A DNA stretch of 64,000 nucleotides from Candidatus Rhodoferax odensensis (GCA_016718405.1 JADKDJ010000016.1:1-64000); one strand, 5' to 3'; positions 8,945-18,256 are shown, counted from the first letter of the stretch. Program-made: numbers and translations. The notes: generated from the sequence alone by a model not told the origin.

Positions 8945-9637
8945 TTACGACGGCGGCTGCGTTGGCCAGTCACGCGCGAACCGCTTGACGGTTGGCGCGA
9001 CCAGTGGCCGATAAAGTTGGCGCAGCAACCAGGCTGGCACCCAGCGGCCACGCTCTTCCAGCGCCACTCGCGCTCGCGGATGGTCCATGAAAGCGAAACC
9101 GGCTGGGCGAAAGCCGGGGTCTGCCACCCGTAGTTCGATGCGCGTCAGGTGCTTGACTGACTTGTAGCCGTACTGCGCCGGCGCAACCAGCCGCAACGGT
9201 GCGCCGTGTTCCGCCGTTAGGGGTTGGCCATTGAGCTGGTCGGCCAGCAGCACATCGGGCTGCAGCAGGTCTTCAAGTAGCAGACAACTGCGGTAGCCGT
9301 CTTGCCCGCGCATCACCACAAACCGGGTGTCTGGGTGGGGGCCGGCCTGAGCCTGAATGACCTGCCGGTAGAAGTCGGCAAACAGCACGCCGCCCCAATG
9401 CACCGAGCGCCGGCTCCAGGTGGTGACACAGTGAAAGTCGCTGATCTGTTCACGGCGTGGCAGGCCGTCAAGGATGCTGGGCAGGGTGAGCTCGCGCTGC
9501 ACGTCACCGCGCAGGTGCAGCGTGCCCGGCGCGGGTTGTTGCGGGCGGTAGCGCGCGAACATCCACATCCCGAAGCGGGGGAAGCTTGCCAATTCATGTT
9601 GGCCGGGTGGCAGAGCCTGGGTGCTGGGTGGCGTCAT
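8945..9637 (-). CDS. Molybdopterin-dependent oxidoreductase, sulfite-oxidase-fold
   Basis: The 230-residue protein matches the oxidoreductase molybdopterin-binding domain (sulfite oxidase/MsrP family). FHCVTTWSRRSVHWGGV places Cys70 as the likely Mo ligand, followed by the PLRLVAPAQYGYKSVKHL segment typical of the fold. There is no clear twin-arginine signal at the N-terminus, so the location is unclear. The physiological substrate is unknown. It starts 7 bp after the stop of the TetR gene on the same strand and is probably co-transcribed and repressed by it. Confidence 0.8.
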   Translation of the reverse strand: MTPPSTQALPPGQHELASFPRFGMWMFARYRPQQPAPGTLHLRGDVQRELTLPSILDGLPRREQISDFHCVTTWSRRSVHWGGVLFADFYRQVIQAQAGPHPDTRFVVMRGQDGYRSCLLLEDLLQPDVLLADQLNGQPLTAEHGAPLRLVAPAQYGYKSVKHLTRIELRVADPGFRPAGFAFMDHPRARVALEERGRWVPAWLLRQLYRPLVAPTVKRFARDWPTQPPS

Positions 9638-9644
9638 GTTCAGG

Positions 9645-10265
9645 TCAGGGTTGGGCTGCGGGATGCTTGGCTTGAGTCACCGCCGCTTGGGCGGCGACGG
9701 CTTGCCAGGCACCTTGCTCCAGGTTGGCACGGGTGCGGGCCGGTACCGACGGGCGGGTCTGGGCGACCCATTGGGGCGTAAGTGACAGTACCGGAGCAAA
9801 CACCAGCGCCATCCATTCGGCAAAGGGCATGCGCCGCAGGTCCCCAGCTGCCACCTGTTGGTCCACCCACTGACGCAACTGGGTGTACGCCTGCTGGTTC
9901 GCATCGGCCGAGTCGCTTTGGGTCTGCGCCACCGCATTGACGCGGCGCAACTGGTGCAGCAAGCGGGCGCGATCGGGATGGGTGACCACCCAACGGATGT
10001 AGGCGCGGATCAGGCCCTGGACACCGGCTTGGGCGCCGACTCCGCCTGAAATCGGCTCTGAGATGGCGCCGTGGAACTCACGCAGGGTGTGGGCGTACAA
10101 AGCATCAGCCAACTGCGACTTGGTGGGGAAGTGGTGGTACAGGCTGCCGTTGCTGACACCGGCGGCCACGCGTATGAGGTCCATTGACGTGGCATCAAAG
10201 CCATGCTCAAGAAACGCCCGCGCGGCCGCATCAAGGAGTTTGGTTCGGGTTGAGTGGTTTGCCAC
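9645..10265 (-). CDS. TetR-family transcriptional repressor, probably leaderless
   Basis: The N-terminal 50 residues are a TetR helix-turn-helix (RTKLLDAAARAFLEHGF, GVSNGSLYHHFPTKSQLADAL). The remainder is a divergent ligand domain. The start is GTG at 10265 with no Shine-Dalgarno sequence. A TATACT -10 element ends six bases before the GTG on this strand, so the transcript probably begins at or next to the start codon. A palindrome covers that -10 element, indicating autorepression. The downstream molybdopterin oxidoreductase is the obvious target gene. Confidence 0.83.
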   Translation of the reverse strand: MANHSTRTKLLDAAARAFLEHGFDATSMDLIRVAAGVSNGSLYHHFPTKSQLADALYAHTLREFHGAISEPISGGVGAQAGVQGLIRAYIRWVVTHPDRARLLHQLRRVNAVAQTQSDSADANQQAYTQLRQWVDQQVAAGDLRRMPFAEWMALVFAPVLSLTPQWVAQTRPSVPARTRANLEQGAWQAVAAQAAVTQAKHPAAQP

Positions 10266-10267
10266 GA

Positions 10268-10284
10268 CTAGAGTATAACTCTAG
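10268..10284. promoter_or_regulatory. Palindromic operator overlapping the tetR promoter
   Basis: CTAGAG and CTCTAG flank a central TATAA, a perfect 6-bp inverted repeat lying 3 bases upstream of the tetR start. On the minus strand it contains TATACT, a near-consensus -10 hexamer. A -35-like GTCACA (4 of 6) lies about 18 bp further upstream. Binding here would block the promoter directly. Confidence 0.6.
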
Positions 10285-10450
10285 AGCTTTACTCCTGTGA
10301 CCGAGCGCTGGCCGTGTTGGCTCAGGTGGCTACCGCGCCAGGGCTGCGGGGGTTGCGGCGCCCTGGTCTAGCGTGAGGTACGGATGGCGCGGCACAATCT
10401 CTGTTATCTTGCGATGGCACTGAATCAGCCACGCCACACCGTCGAACACC

Positions 10451-11656
10451 ATGACGCCCCTGATGCCTTCCTCTGCTGCCAGCCGTACGGTGACGACCAT
10501 CGCGATGGCGGTCATCCTGCTTGGTTTGGCCAGCCTGTCGCGGGTGCGGGCCGAGACTGCGTTGAGTGTCCAGCAGCCACCCCTGGCCAAGGATATGCGT
10601 GAGGAGATCGTGCGGATCGACGTGACGGTGAAGGACATGTTTCAACGCCAGGAAACCCGCGCCATGCCGATCACCATCTATCGGCCAGCGGGCGAGGGCC
10701 CGTTCCCGCTGGTGGTGTTCAACCACGGACGGGCCACCACGGACAACCGCGCCAAGCAAGGCCGCTACCGACCCGAGCACGCGGCCCGGTACCTGGTGGC
10801 CAAGGGTTTTGTGGTGCTGGTCCCGACACGAATAGGTTACTGGGAGACCTTTGGCGACTTCGACCCGGAGGAGAGCGGACCGTGCAACGCCCGGCGATTG
10901 GAGCCCATGGCTGGCGCCGCCTCTGATCAGGTCTTGGCGACGGTGGCGTTTGCCAAGACGCTGCCTTATGTTGACACGTCGCGCTGGCTGGTGATGGGGG
11001 TGTCCGTCGGCGGCTTGGCGGCCATTGCCACGGTGGCGCGGCATCCGCCGGGCTTGCTGGGCGGCGTCAACTTCTCCGGTGGCAGTGGCGGCGATCCAGT
11101 CAAGTCGCCACAGCGCCCGTGCAGTGCTGCCCTGGTGGCCAATCATTGGCGTACGCTGGCCAAGGACGCTGCGGCGCCGATGCTTTGGCTCTATTGGCGC
11201 AACGATCAGTACTGGGGCGAAGAACACCCCAAAGCCTGGCACAAGGCTTGGGTTGAAGGCGGGGGTGATGCGGCATTTTCGTCGTTCGCGCCGGTTGGAG
11301 ACGACGGCCACTCGGGACTGAGCAATGACATGCAGAGCTGGCTGCCGGTGGTGGACGGCTTCCTGGCGCAGCTGGGTTTTGGTCAGCATGCCATTGTGCA
11401 GGCGCCACCGGCCAGCGCTTATGCCGATGTGGCCGACACCGGCCGGGTGCCGCTCAGCGCTCAAAGCAAGGCCAACGGGTATGCGCGCTTCCTGCAGGCT
11501 CAGCCGCCGCGTGCCTTTGCCGTTGGCGTGCGCGGAGCCTGGGGCTACGCCAGTGGTGACTACGCAGTGGGCAAGGCGCTCGGGTACTGCCAGCGCAGCG
11601 GGCAGTCCTGCAAGCTCTACGCGGTGGATGACCGCGTGGTGTGGCACCCCAACTGA
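10451..11656 (+). CDS. Exported alpha/beta hydrolase (dienelactone hydrolase-like)
   Basis: The protein has a hydrophobic N-terminal segment (TIAMAVILLGLASLS) ending at a likely signal peptidase site before ETALSVQQ. The alpha/beta fold is shown by PLVVFNHGRA (oxyanion region) and the nucleophile elbow MGVSVGGLAA. A candidate catalytic histidine is in VGDDGHSGLS. At 401 residues it has an extra C-terminal region of about 100 residues (VADTGRVPLS onwards) with a Cys pair that may form a disulfide in the periplasm. The substrate is unknown. It is divergent from tetR and could share its operator region. Confidence 0.72.
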   Translation: MTPLMPSSAASRTVTTIAMAVILLGLASLSRVRAETALSVQQPPLAKDMREEIVRIDVTVKDMFQRQETRAMPITIYRPAGEGPFPLVVFNHGRATTDNRAKQGRYRPEHAARYLVAKGFVVLVPTRIGYWETFGDFDPEESGPCNARRLEPMAGAASDQVLATVAFAKTLPYVDTSRWLVMGVSVGGLAAIATVARHPPGLLGGVNFSGGSGGDPVKSPQRPCSAALVANHWRTLAKDAAAPMLWLYWRNDQYWGEEHPKAWHKAWVEGGGDAAFSSFAPVGDDGHSGLSNDMQSWLPVVDGFLAQLGFGQHAIVQAPPASAYADVADTGRVPLSAQSKANGYARFLQAQPPRAFAVGVRGAWGYASGDYAVGKALGYCQRSGQSCKLYAVDDRVVWHPN

Positions 11657-11678
11657 CGGGGAGCACAAGAGCCTGTAC

Positions 11679-12338
11679 TCAAGCGCCGCGCACGATTCGA
11701 AAGTTGAACAGGTCCGTGCCCAGCGCGCCCCAGAGCCGAATCCAGATCGGCAGCAGTTGCTCGGTGCCGCGCGCGGTGCCGATGTCGCCCAGGTCGATCA
11801 CCCGGGCCTTGTCCCAACCAAACTGAGCCAGTACATCAAGCACCTGCGCCTTGGCCGCCGCGTCGTTGCCGCTGATGAACAGGTTGTGTTCGCCGCCACC
11901 CACCGCGCCGGGGTTGACCATCACTTTGCTGCTCAGAGTGTTGAGCGTTTTGACGACTTTGGTTTGCGGGTAGGCGCGCTGGATCTGCTCACCCAGTGAA
12001 TCGGTGTTGACCACCGACAAGGTGGGCGGCATGCCTTGCGAGAAGTCCAGTGGGTTGGCAATGTCAATCAGCACCTTGCCCGCCAGCGCCTGGGTACTGG
12101 CAGCCTGCAGCGCCTGCAGGGACACGCCACCGGCGGTGGCGTTGATGACGATCTCGCCAAAGCAGGCTGCGTCTTGGAAAGTGCCGTAGGACGCCAGTAC
12201 CCCGGCGCCGGCAACCCATTCCTGTGCCGTGGTGTTGACCGCCTCGCGACCGCCCATTTTGACCTGGTGGCCGAGTGAGATGAGCTTGCTGCCGATGGTT
12301 TGACCGACGATGCCGGTGCCGAGAATTGCGAATTTCAT
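11679..12338 (-). CDS. NAD(P)-binding oxidoreductase, F420-dependent NADP reductase-like
   Basis: The ATG at 12338 gives MKFAILGTGIVGQTIGSKL, a Rossmann GxGxxG dinucleotide site at the extreme N-terminus. MGGREAVNTTA, where the nucleotide phosphate is usually bound, follows. The 219-residue length and VVKTLNTLSS motif match the NADP oxidoreductase, coenzyme F420-dependent family. In betaproteobacteria F420 is not expected, so these relatives probably use another hydride acceptor. It is divergent from the LysR gene, with 130 bp between starts, and is the likely LysR target. Confidence 0.8.
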   Translation of the reverse strand: MKFAILGTGIVGQTIGSKLISLGHQVKMGGREAVNTTAQEWVAGAGVLASYGTFQDAACFGEIVINATAGGVSLQALQAASTQALAGKVLIDIANPLDFSQGMPPTLSVVNTDSLGEQIQRAYPQTKVVKTLNTLSSKVMVNPGAVGGGEHNLFISGNDAAAKAQVLDVLAQFGWDKARVIDLGDIGTARGTEQLLPIWIRLWGALGTDLFNFRIVRGA

Positions 12339-12468
12339 GATGGTGTCCTGCTTGATGAAGTTGAGTGGCTCAAGTACTTGATGGGCTGAATTCTGGGGAT
12401 TGAAGTTCGCCTTGATAAGCCCATAATGGATTGATTCAATTTCAACCGTTTGGAACAAACCCCAGCCC

Positions 12469-13389
12469 ATGGACCTGTTGCGAAGCCTGGAGTACTTTCA
12501 CAAGACCGTCGAGCTGGGGAGCTTCTCCGGCGCGGCCAATGCCCTGGGCCTGACCCCGGCCGCAGTCAGCAAGCAGGTTGGCGAATTAGAGAAGGCGCTG
12601 GGCACACGCGTGTTTCAACGCAGCACCCGCAACCTGACGCTGACCGAGACCGGCGAGCAACTGCTGGCCCAGACCAGTGGCCCCACGCATGCGCTGCGCC
12701 AGGTGATCGACGGCCTGGTGCAGCACAAGGCGCAGCCCGCGGGCACGCTGCGCATCAGCGTGGCGCCGGGCTTCGCGCGCCAGTACATCCTGCCGCTGAT
12801 GCCGGCTTTCTTGACGCGTTACCCTGCGATCAATCTGGACTGGAGTTTTGACAACCGGCACGTCGATCTAGTCAAGGAAGGCTTTGACGCCGCCATCGGC
12901 GCGGGCATTGCGTCGGACGCGACCGTGGTCGCGCGCGAGCTGGTACCGCTGCGGCTGGTCACGGTGGCCTCACCGGCTTACCTGATGCGCATGGGCGTGC
13001 CGCGCGCGCTGGCCGACCTGGACAAGCACGACTGCATCCGGCTGCGCTCGGCCACCACCGGGCGCTTGCGTGAATGGCAGTACATCGTGGCGGGCGAGGT
13101 GGTCAGCGTGCCGGTGACGGGCCGGCTGGTGATGAACGACCTGGAGGCGATATGCGACTGCGCCCTGGCCGGCCTGGGCCTGGCACGACTGGGGGCGCAC
13201 CATGCAATGCCGCATCTGGACTCGGGGCGCCTGGTGCAGGTGCTGCCCGAGCTGCGCGCGCCGCCAGGCACGATTCATGTGTACTACGCACACTACCGCC
13301 TGACGCCACCCAAGGTCAGCGCGTTTGTGGGTTACTTGACCGAGTCCCTGCAGGCCAGTGGGTTGCTGGAACGACTGCACGACTTCTGA
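12469..13389 (+). CDS. LysR-family transcriptional regulator
   Basis: The 306-residue protein begins with a LysR winged helix (FHKTVELGSFSGAANALGLTPAAVSKQVGELE) at residues 9-40. The effector domain contains LRISVAPGFARQYILP and DLVKEGFDAAIGAG. It belongs to the large CrgA/AaeR-like proteobacterial group whose members often control a divergent oxidoreductase, here the NAD(P)-binding protein. The intervening 130 bp contain AT-rich sequence (TTGATTCAATTTCAACC) upstream of the start, where LysR T-N11-A sites would be expected. Confidence 0.9.
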   Translation: MDLLRSLEYFHKTVELGSFSGAANALGLTPAAVSKQVGELEKALGTRVFQRSTRNLTLTETGEQLLAQTSGPTHALRQVIDGLVQHKAQPAGTLRISVAPGFARQYILPLMPAFLTRYPAINLDWSFDNRHVDLVKEGFDAAIGAGIASDATVVARELVPLRLVTVASPAYLMRMGVPRALADLDKHDCIRLRSATTGRLREWQYIVAGEVVSVPVTGRLVMNDLEAICDCALAGLGLARLGAHHAMPHLDSGRLVQVLPELRAPPGTIHVYYAHYRLTPPKVSAFVGYLTESLQASGLLERLHDF

Positions 13390-13557
13390 TTTGGTGTCTG
13401 TACAGAGGGAAATCCCGCATCTGCATCAGTCAAAGTTACCCCCGCATTGTGTGCCCTGAGTTGTGGATAAGTGTTCGAATAACTTGTTGGAGTGGCGTCC
13501 ACGCAGGGTTTGCGCAAGCTGCTTAAGAAACAGGCAATGAGCGGCGGTCAACTGGAG

Positions 13558-13583
13558 CATGGCTGTATTAATATACAGCCATG
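13558..13583. promoter_or_regulatory. LexA (SOS) box with 11-bp perfect inverted repeat
   Basis: CATGGCTGTAT at 13558-13568 and its exact complement ATACAGCCATG at 13573-13583 flank TAAT. The centre at 13563-13578 is CTGT-N8-ACAG with an AT-rich core, the proteobacterial LexA consensus. It coincides with the first possible start of the UvrD-like helicase gene, so LexA bound here should block transcription of that gene. Confidence 0.75.
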
Positions 13584-15709
13584 TTTTCTCTTTGCCCACG
13601 CCCGCCGTGACCACGATTTGCACCCCGTCCCCGGCTGACGTGGCCACCGATCCGCTTAGGGAACTCAACCCCGAACAGCGTGCAGCGGTGCAGCACGGCA
13701 CGGGCGATGAGGCTGCCGACACCCGGCCGCTGCTGGTGATCGCCGGCGCGGGCTCCGGCAAGACCAACACATTGGCGCACCGCGTGGCCAATCTGATTGC
13801 CCATGGGGCTGATCCGCAGCGCATGTTGTTGTTGACCTTTTCGCGCCGGGCGGCGGCCGAGATGGAGCGTCGCGTGGGGCAGGTGCTACATCGACGCTTG
13901 GGGCTGGGCGGCACGCAGCCGGCGCCGTCCTTGCCCTGGGCTGGCACCTTTCACAGCATCGGCGCGCGCTTGTTGCGCGAGTACGCGCCGCGCATCGGGC
14001 TGGATGCCGCTTTCACCATTCATGACCGGGGTGACGCCGAAGATTTGTTGGGCCTGGTGCGCCATGAGATTGGCTTGTCCAACAGCAAGAGCCGCTTTCC
14101 GATGAAGGGCACCTGCCTGTCGATCTACTCGCGCACGGTCAACAGCGGCGAGCCGCTGGCGCAAGTGCTCAAGACCGTGTTCCCCTGGTGCGCGCAGTGG
14201 GAGGTCGAACTCAAACGCCTGTTTGCTGCCTACGTGCAGGCCAAGCAAGAGCAAAACGTGCTGGACTACGACGACCTGCTGTTGTTCTGGGCCGACATGG
14301 TGTCCGAGCCCACGCTGGGCGCAGAGGTCGGCGCTCGTTTCGACCACGTGCTGGTGGACGAGTACCAGGACACCAACCCGCTGCAGGCGACGGTGCTATT
14401 GGGCCTGAAGCCCGATGGGCGGGGCGTGACGGTGGTGGGCGACGACGCGCAGTCGATCTATTCGTTTCGTGGCGCCACGGTGCGCAATATTCTGGACTTT
14501 CCGGAGCGGTTTTCGCAAGCCGCACGGCTGGTGGCGCTGGAACGCAACTACCGCTCCACGCAGGCGATTCTGGACGCTTCCAACGCGGTCATCGCGGCGG
14601 CCAGCGAGCGTCACAGCAAGAACCTGTGGACCGACAAGAAGACCGGCGCCAAGCCGCAGCTCGTGCTGGTGCCCGATGAGGCCGAGCAGGCGCGCTGGGT
14701 GGCGAACCGGGTGCTGGAGCATCGCGAAGCGGGCCTCACACTCAAGAGCCAGGCGGTGTTGTTTCGCACCAGTTCCCATAGTGCGGCGTTGGAGCTGGAG
14801 TTGGCGCGGCGCGCCATCCCCTTTGTGAAGTTTGGTGGCCTCAAGTTCCTGGAAGCGGCGCATATCAAGGACGTGTTGGCAGTGCTGCGTTTTGCGCAGA
14901 ACCCGCGTGGCCGCATGGCTGGCTTTCGGGTGACGCAACTGATACCCGGCGTGGGGCCGGTCACCAGCACCCGGCTGCTGGACGCCCTGAGTGACGCGGC
15001 CGACCCCGGCGCGGTGGTGCAGGCATTCGTGCCACCTGCCGCTGCCGCGCAGGAGTGGGCGAACTTTGTCGCGATGTATGCCGCGCTGCGCACTACGCAC
15101 TTGCCCTGGCCCTCGGACCTGGAGTTGGTCAAGGCCTGGTACCTGCCACACCTGGAGCGCCTGTTTGACGACGCCCCGGTGCGGCGCAAGGACGTGGAGC
15201 AACTGCTGCAACTGGCGGCGAGTTATGTCTCGCGCGAGCGTTTCCTGACCGAACTCACGCTGGACCCGCCGCAAAGTACCAGTGACCAAGCTGGCGTGCC
15301 GCACTTGGACGAGGACTACCTGATCCTGTCCACCATCCACTCCGCCAAGGGGCAGGAGTGGACCTCGGTGCATGTGCTCAACGTGGTGGATGGTTGTATC
15401 CCGTCTGACATGGCCACCGGTACTGCGGCCGACATCGACGAGGAGCGGCGCCTGTTGTACGTGGCCATGACGCGCGCCAAGTCACACCTGCACTTGTTGG
15501 TGCCGCAACGTTTTTACGTCACGCAACAAACGCCGTATGGCGACCGTCACCTGTATGCGGGGCGCAGCCGCTTTATCACGGATGCAATGCTTGGGCAGTT
15601 TGAGCAGTGCGTCTGGCCGCAGGCCGCAGTGGCGGGGCAAGGTTTGGGCGCGCATCCCACCGAGCCCGTGATGCAGGTACGCCAGCGGGCGCTGTCAGCC
15701 TGGCGCTGA
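13559..15709 (+). CDS. UvrD/Rep-like superfamily 1 DNA helicase, probably SOS-regulated
   Basis: Walker A is AGAGSGKT at residues 62-69 of the longest frame, in VIAGAGSGKTNTLAHRV. Motif II is LVDEYQDTN, motif III GDDAQSIYSFRGA, motif IV LERNYRS, and motifs V/VI STIHSAKGQEW and RRLLYVAMTRAK. This is a complete 3'-5' SF1A helicase of about 700 residues. The ATG at 13559 lies inside a LexA box, so the true start is probably downstream (TTG 13592 or GTG 13607). The central 2B region is shorter and divergent from E. coli UvrD. No frameshift is present over 2.1 kb. Confidence 0.85.
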   Translation: MAVLIYSHVFSLPTPAVTTICTPSPADVATDPLRELNPEQRAAVQHGTGDEAADTRPLLVIAGAGSGKTNTLAHRVANLIAHGADPQRMLLLTFSRRAAAEMERRVGQVLHRRLGLGGTQPAPSLPWAGTFHSIGARLLREYAPRIGLDAAFTIHDRGDAEDLLGLVRHEIGLSNSKSRFPMKGTCLSIYSRTVNSGEPLAQVLKTVFPWCAQWEVELKRLFAAYVQAKQEQNVLDYDDLLLFWADMVSEPTLGAEVGARFDHVLVDEYQDTNPLQATVLLGLKPDGRGVTVVGDDAQSIYSFRGATVRNILDFPERFSQAARLVALERNYRSTQAILDASNAVIAAASERHSKNLWTDKKTGAKPQLVLVPDEAEQARWVANRVLEHREAGLTLKSQAVLFRTSSHSAALELELARRAIPFVKFGGLKFLEAAHIKDVLAVLRFAQNPRGRMAGFRVTQLIPGVGPVTSTRLLDALSDAADPGAVVQAFVPPAAAAQEWANFVAMYAALRTTHLPWPSDLELVKAWYLPHLERLFDDAPVRRKDVEQLLQLAASYVSRERFLTELTLDPPQSTSDQAGVPHLDEDYLILSTIHSAKGQEWTSVHVLNVVDGCIPSDMATGTAADIDEERRLLYVAMTRAKSHLHLLVPQRFYVTQQTPYGDRHLYAGRSRFITDAMLGQFEQCVWPQAAVAGQGLGAHPTEPVMQVRQRALSAWR

Positions 15710-15712
15710 CAC

Positions 15713-16114
15713 TTACTTGATGGAGGCGCTCCAGCGCTCGTCCCACTGGTGTTGCAGCTCGCGTCGGTCGCGCTTGGTGGGGCGGCCGTGCTGTAGTGTG
15801 AGGGCCGGCTCGGTGCCCATGCGGCGCAGCTCGGCGGCTTCTGTGCGCTGCGCGATGCTGGCCTCGGTCTCGGCATAGAGCGTCTGCGCCACGGGAGCCG
15901 GGCCACGTTGGTCGCTCAAAGCCAATACCGTCACGGTGCGGGTGACGGCGCCTTGGCGCAGTTGCACCACGTCGCCGGCTTTCAGCTCGCGCGCCGGTTT
16001 GACATCTTGTTCGTTGACCTGTACCCGGCCTTTGACGATTTCGTCGCAGGCGAGTGATCGCGTCTTGTAGAAGCGGGCGGCCCACAGCCATTTGTCGATG
16101 CGGAGTTTGTCCAT
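15713..16114 (-). CDS. hslR: HslR (Hsp15) ribosome-associated S4-domain RNA-binding protein
   Basis: MDKLRIDKWLWAARFYKTRS is the characteristic Hsp15 start, an S4 RNA-binding fold continuing to VKPARELKAGDVVQLR. A basic C-terminal tail (HGRPTKRDRRELQ) follows. Hsp15 binds free 50S subunits carrying a stalled nascent chain and helps rescue them. The 133-residue length is normal. Its ATG overlaps the stop codon of the histidine kinase gene (TGATG), so it is translationally coupled to the two-component pair. Confidence 0.92.
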   Translation of the reverse strand: MDKLRIDKWLWAARFYKTRSLACDEIVKGRVQVNEQDVKPARELKAGDVVQLRQGAVTRTVTVLALSDQRGPAPVAQTLYAETEASIAQRTEAAELRRMGTEPALTLQHGRPTKRDRRELQHQWDERWSASIK

Positions 16115-17580
16115 CAGGAGGCATTGTCCACCATCGCCAGGGGTAGGCGTGCGGTGGCGTCCAGGCCCTGCAACTGGCCGTGTTCGATACGGTTGTCGAG
16201 TTGAATGTCGCCGCCCAACGCCAGCACGATCTCGTGGCAAATCGCCAGCCCCAGGCCGCTACCCGAGCGGGTTTGCCCGGCGCTGAAGGGCTGAAACAGT
16301 CGGTTGCGAAGTTCTTCGGAAATGCCTGGGCCGCTGTCGCTCACCACCAGCGCGGCAAAGCGCGCGTCGCACAGCAGGCGAACACTCAGGCGCCCACCGG
16401 CGGGCGTATGGCAGATGGCGTTGTGCAGCAAGTTGCGCGACAGCTCGCGCAGCATCCAGTCGTGGGTCTGCATCGGGGCGCTCTGTGTGTCGATGTCAAA
16501 GTCAAGCTCCTTGTCTGCGATCAGCGGGGCCAGGTCCAGCGCCACCTCGCGCAGCACCAGTGCCCAGTCCACCGCCATCGGCACAGGCTGCTCGCGCAAC
16601 TGCGCCACCTTGGCCAGCGACAGCATCTGGTTGGCCAGCACCGTGGCCTGGTTGACGGTGTCATTGATTTCGCGCAGCGCCTGTTGCGGCTCCACATCGC
16701 CCCGGCGAGCGGACTGCACCTGTACCTTGAGCACCGCCAGGGGTGTGCGCAATTGGTGCGCGGCGTCGCGGACAAAGCGCTTTTGATGCTCCAACAGGTA
16801 GTGCAGGCGCGACATGATGCTGTTGGTGGCCTCCAGCAGGGGCAGTAGTTCGCGTGGCGCCTGGTTGGCGGGCAATGGCGTCAAGTCTCCATCGCTGCGC
16901 GCTTGTAAGGTGGCGCTGAGCTCGCGCACCGGTCGCGTGGCGCGCTGCACCACCAGCAGCACCACCAAGGCGATCACCCCCACCAGCAGGGCCTGACGCC
17001 ACAGCGTGTCAACCAGAATCTGACGTGCCAGTGCTCGGCGCAGTTCCAGCGTTTCGGCCACCTGCACCACCGCCATGGCGCGACCCTGTTCGCTGGCAAC
17101 CGGTTGCAGCAACACCGCCACTCGCACCGGGTCGCCGCGGAAAGTGTCGTCGTAGAAGTCCACCAATGCCGCATAGGGCCCACGCTGAGGAATCGTGCCG
17201 CGCCACATCCGCAAGTCGGCAAAGCCGTCGACCACGCGGCCATCGACTTGCGATATGCGGTAGACCATGCGGCTGCGGTTGTCCGCCTCGAAGGCTTCCA
17301 GCGCCGAGTAGGGCACCACTGCGGACAACTTCGCCATTTCGTCGTGGCCCTGGGCGTCGATATGTTCACCAATCGACTTGGCCGAGGCCAGTAGCGTGCG
17401 GTCGTAGGCGGTCGTTACAGCCGCGAGCGTTTGCCGGTACAGACTGAAGGTATCGAGCGCAATGAACATAACTACCGGCACCAGAATGCCCACCAGCAGG
17501 TAGCGCCGCAGCGAGAATGCCGCGCCAGCGCCGGTCATTGCGGATGCTGTGTTGCCCCTCGCGTTCTTGGCTTGATTCAT
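16114..17580 (-). CDS. TctE-like sensor histidine kinase
   Basis: A transmembrane helix (YLLVGILVPVVMFIAL) at residues 27-42 and a second near 205 (LLVGVIALVVLLVVQ) bracket a periplasmic sensor of about 150 residues, matching the two-component sensor kinase N-terminal domain. A HAMP-like linker follows, then the H-box DAAHQLRTPLAVLK with the phosphoacceptor His near residue 275. The ATPase has N-box RNLLHNAICHTP and G-boxes DSGPGIS and GSGLGLAI. It overlaps the upstream response regulator by 4 bp (ATGA). TctE relatives often sense carboxylates, which fits the tct genes 10 kb away, but no direct link is shown. Confidence 0.9.
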   Translation of the reverse strand: MNQAKNARGNTASAMTGAGAAFSLRRYLLVGILVPVVMFIALDTFSLYRQTLAAVTTAYDRTLLASAKSIGEHIDAQGHDEMAKLSAVVPYSALEAFEADNRSRMVYRISQVDGRVVDGFADLRMWRGTIPQRGPYAALVDFYDDTFRGDPVRVAVLLQPVASEQGRAMAVVQVAETLELRRALARQILVDTLWRQALLVGVIALVVLLVVQRATRPVRELSATLQARSDGDLTPLPANQAPRELLPLLEATNSIMSRLHYLLEHQKRFVRDAAHQLRTPLAVLKVQVQSARRGDVEPQQALREINDTVNQATVLANQMLSLAKVAQLREQPVPMAVDWALVLREVALDLAPLIADKELDFDIDTQSAPMQTHDWMLRELSRNLLHNAICHTPAGGRLSVRLLCDARFAALVVSDSGPGISEELRNRLFQPFSAGQTRSGSGLGLAICHEIVLALGGDIQLDNRIEHGQLQGLDATARLPLAMVDNAS

Positions 17581-18256
17581 GTATCGACCTTGAGCAGGTA
17601 ACCCAGTCCGCGAAGGGTCACCAGCTTCGCGCCGGTTGGGATGAGTTTCTTGCGCAGCCTGTAGACCACGACCTCAATAGCCTCGTACTGCACGTTGGAC
17701 TCACCGGGAAACACCAGTTCGAACAGCCGCTCCTTGGACACCGCGTGGCCGGGCCGTGCCAGCAGGGTGCGCAGCAGTGCCAGTTCGCGCGGCGTGAGGT
17801 CCAGTACCTGCTTGCCATGGTAGATCGCTCCGCTATCAGGTTCATAGCGCAACGATCCCGTTGGTATTGGGCTAGAGCCCGGTTCGGCGTTAGACTCTGA
17901 GTGGCGGCGATGCAGCGCGCGCACCCTGGCTTCCAACTCGTCCAGGTCAAACGGCTTGGGCAGGTAGTCGTCGGCGCCGCTGTTGAGGCCAATGATTTTG
18001 TCGCCCACCGTGCCACGCGCCGTGAGGATCAGCACCGGTGTCGTCAGCCCACCCTTGCGCGCCGCTTCCAACACCCGCAGGCCGTCCTGGCCGGGCAGGC
18101 TCAGGTCCAGCAGCACCACGTCGGGTCGCACGTCGGTCCAACGCTGCAGCGCCTGCGCGCCGTCGCCGCACACCTCCACACCCCAGCCCAGGCGCGACAG
18201 CGCCCGCACCAGCGTTTTTGCATGGCCTGTTCGTCTTCGATCAGCAGCAGCTTCAT
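17577..18256 (-). CDS. OmpR/TctD-type response regulator, one frameshift
   Basis: The true start is ATG 18256, MKLLLIEDEQAMQK. One missing A in the poly-A run near 18220 (five instead of six) shifts the frame before LVRALSRLGWGVEVC. After repair the receiver domain carries acidic residues E8-D9-E10 and the phosphoacceptor in VVLLDLSLPG, the KPF switch lysine in YLPKPFDL, and a C-terminal OmpR winged helix (LTPRELALLRTLLA, VVVYRLRKKL). The length is about 226 residues. It is cotranscribed with the kinase and hslR. Confidence 0.9.
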
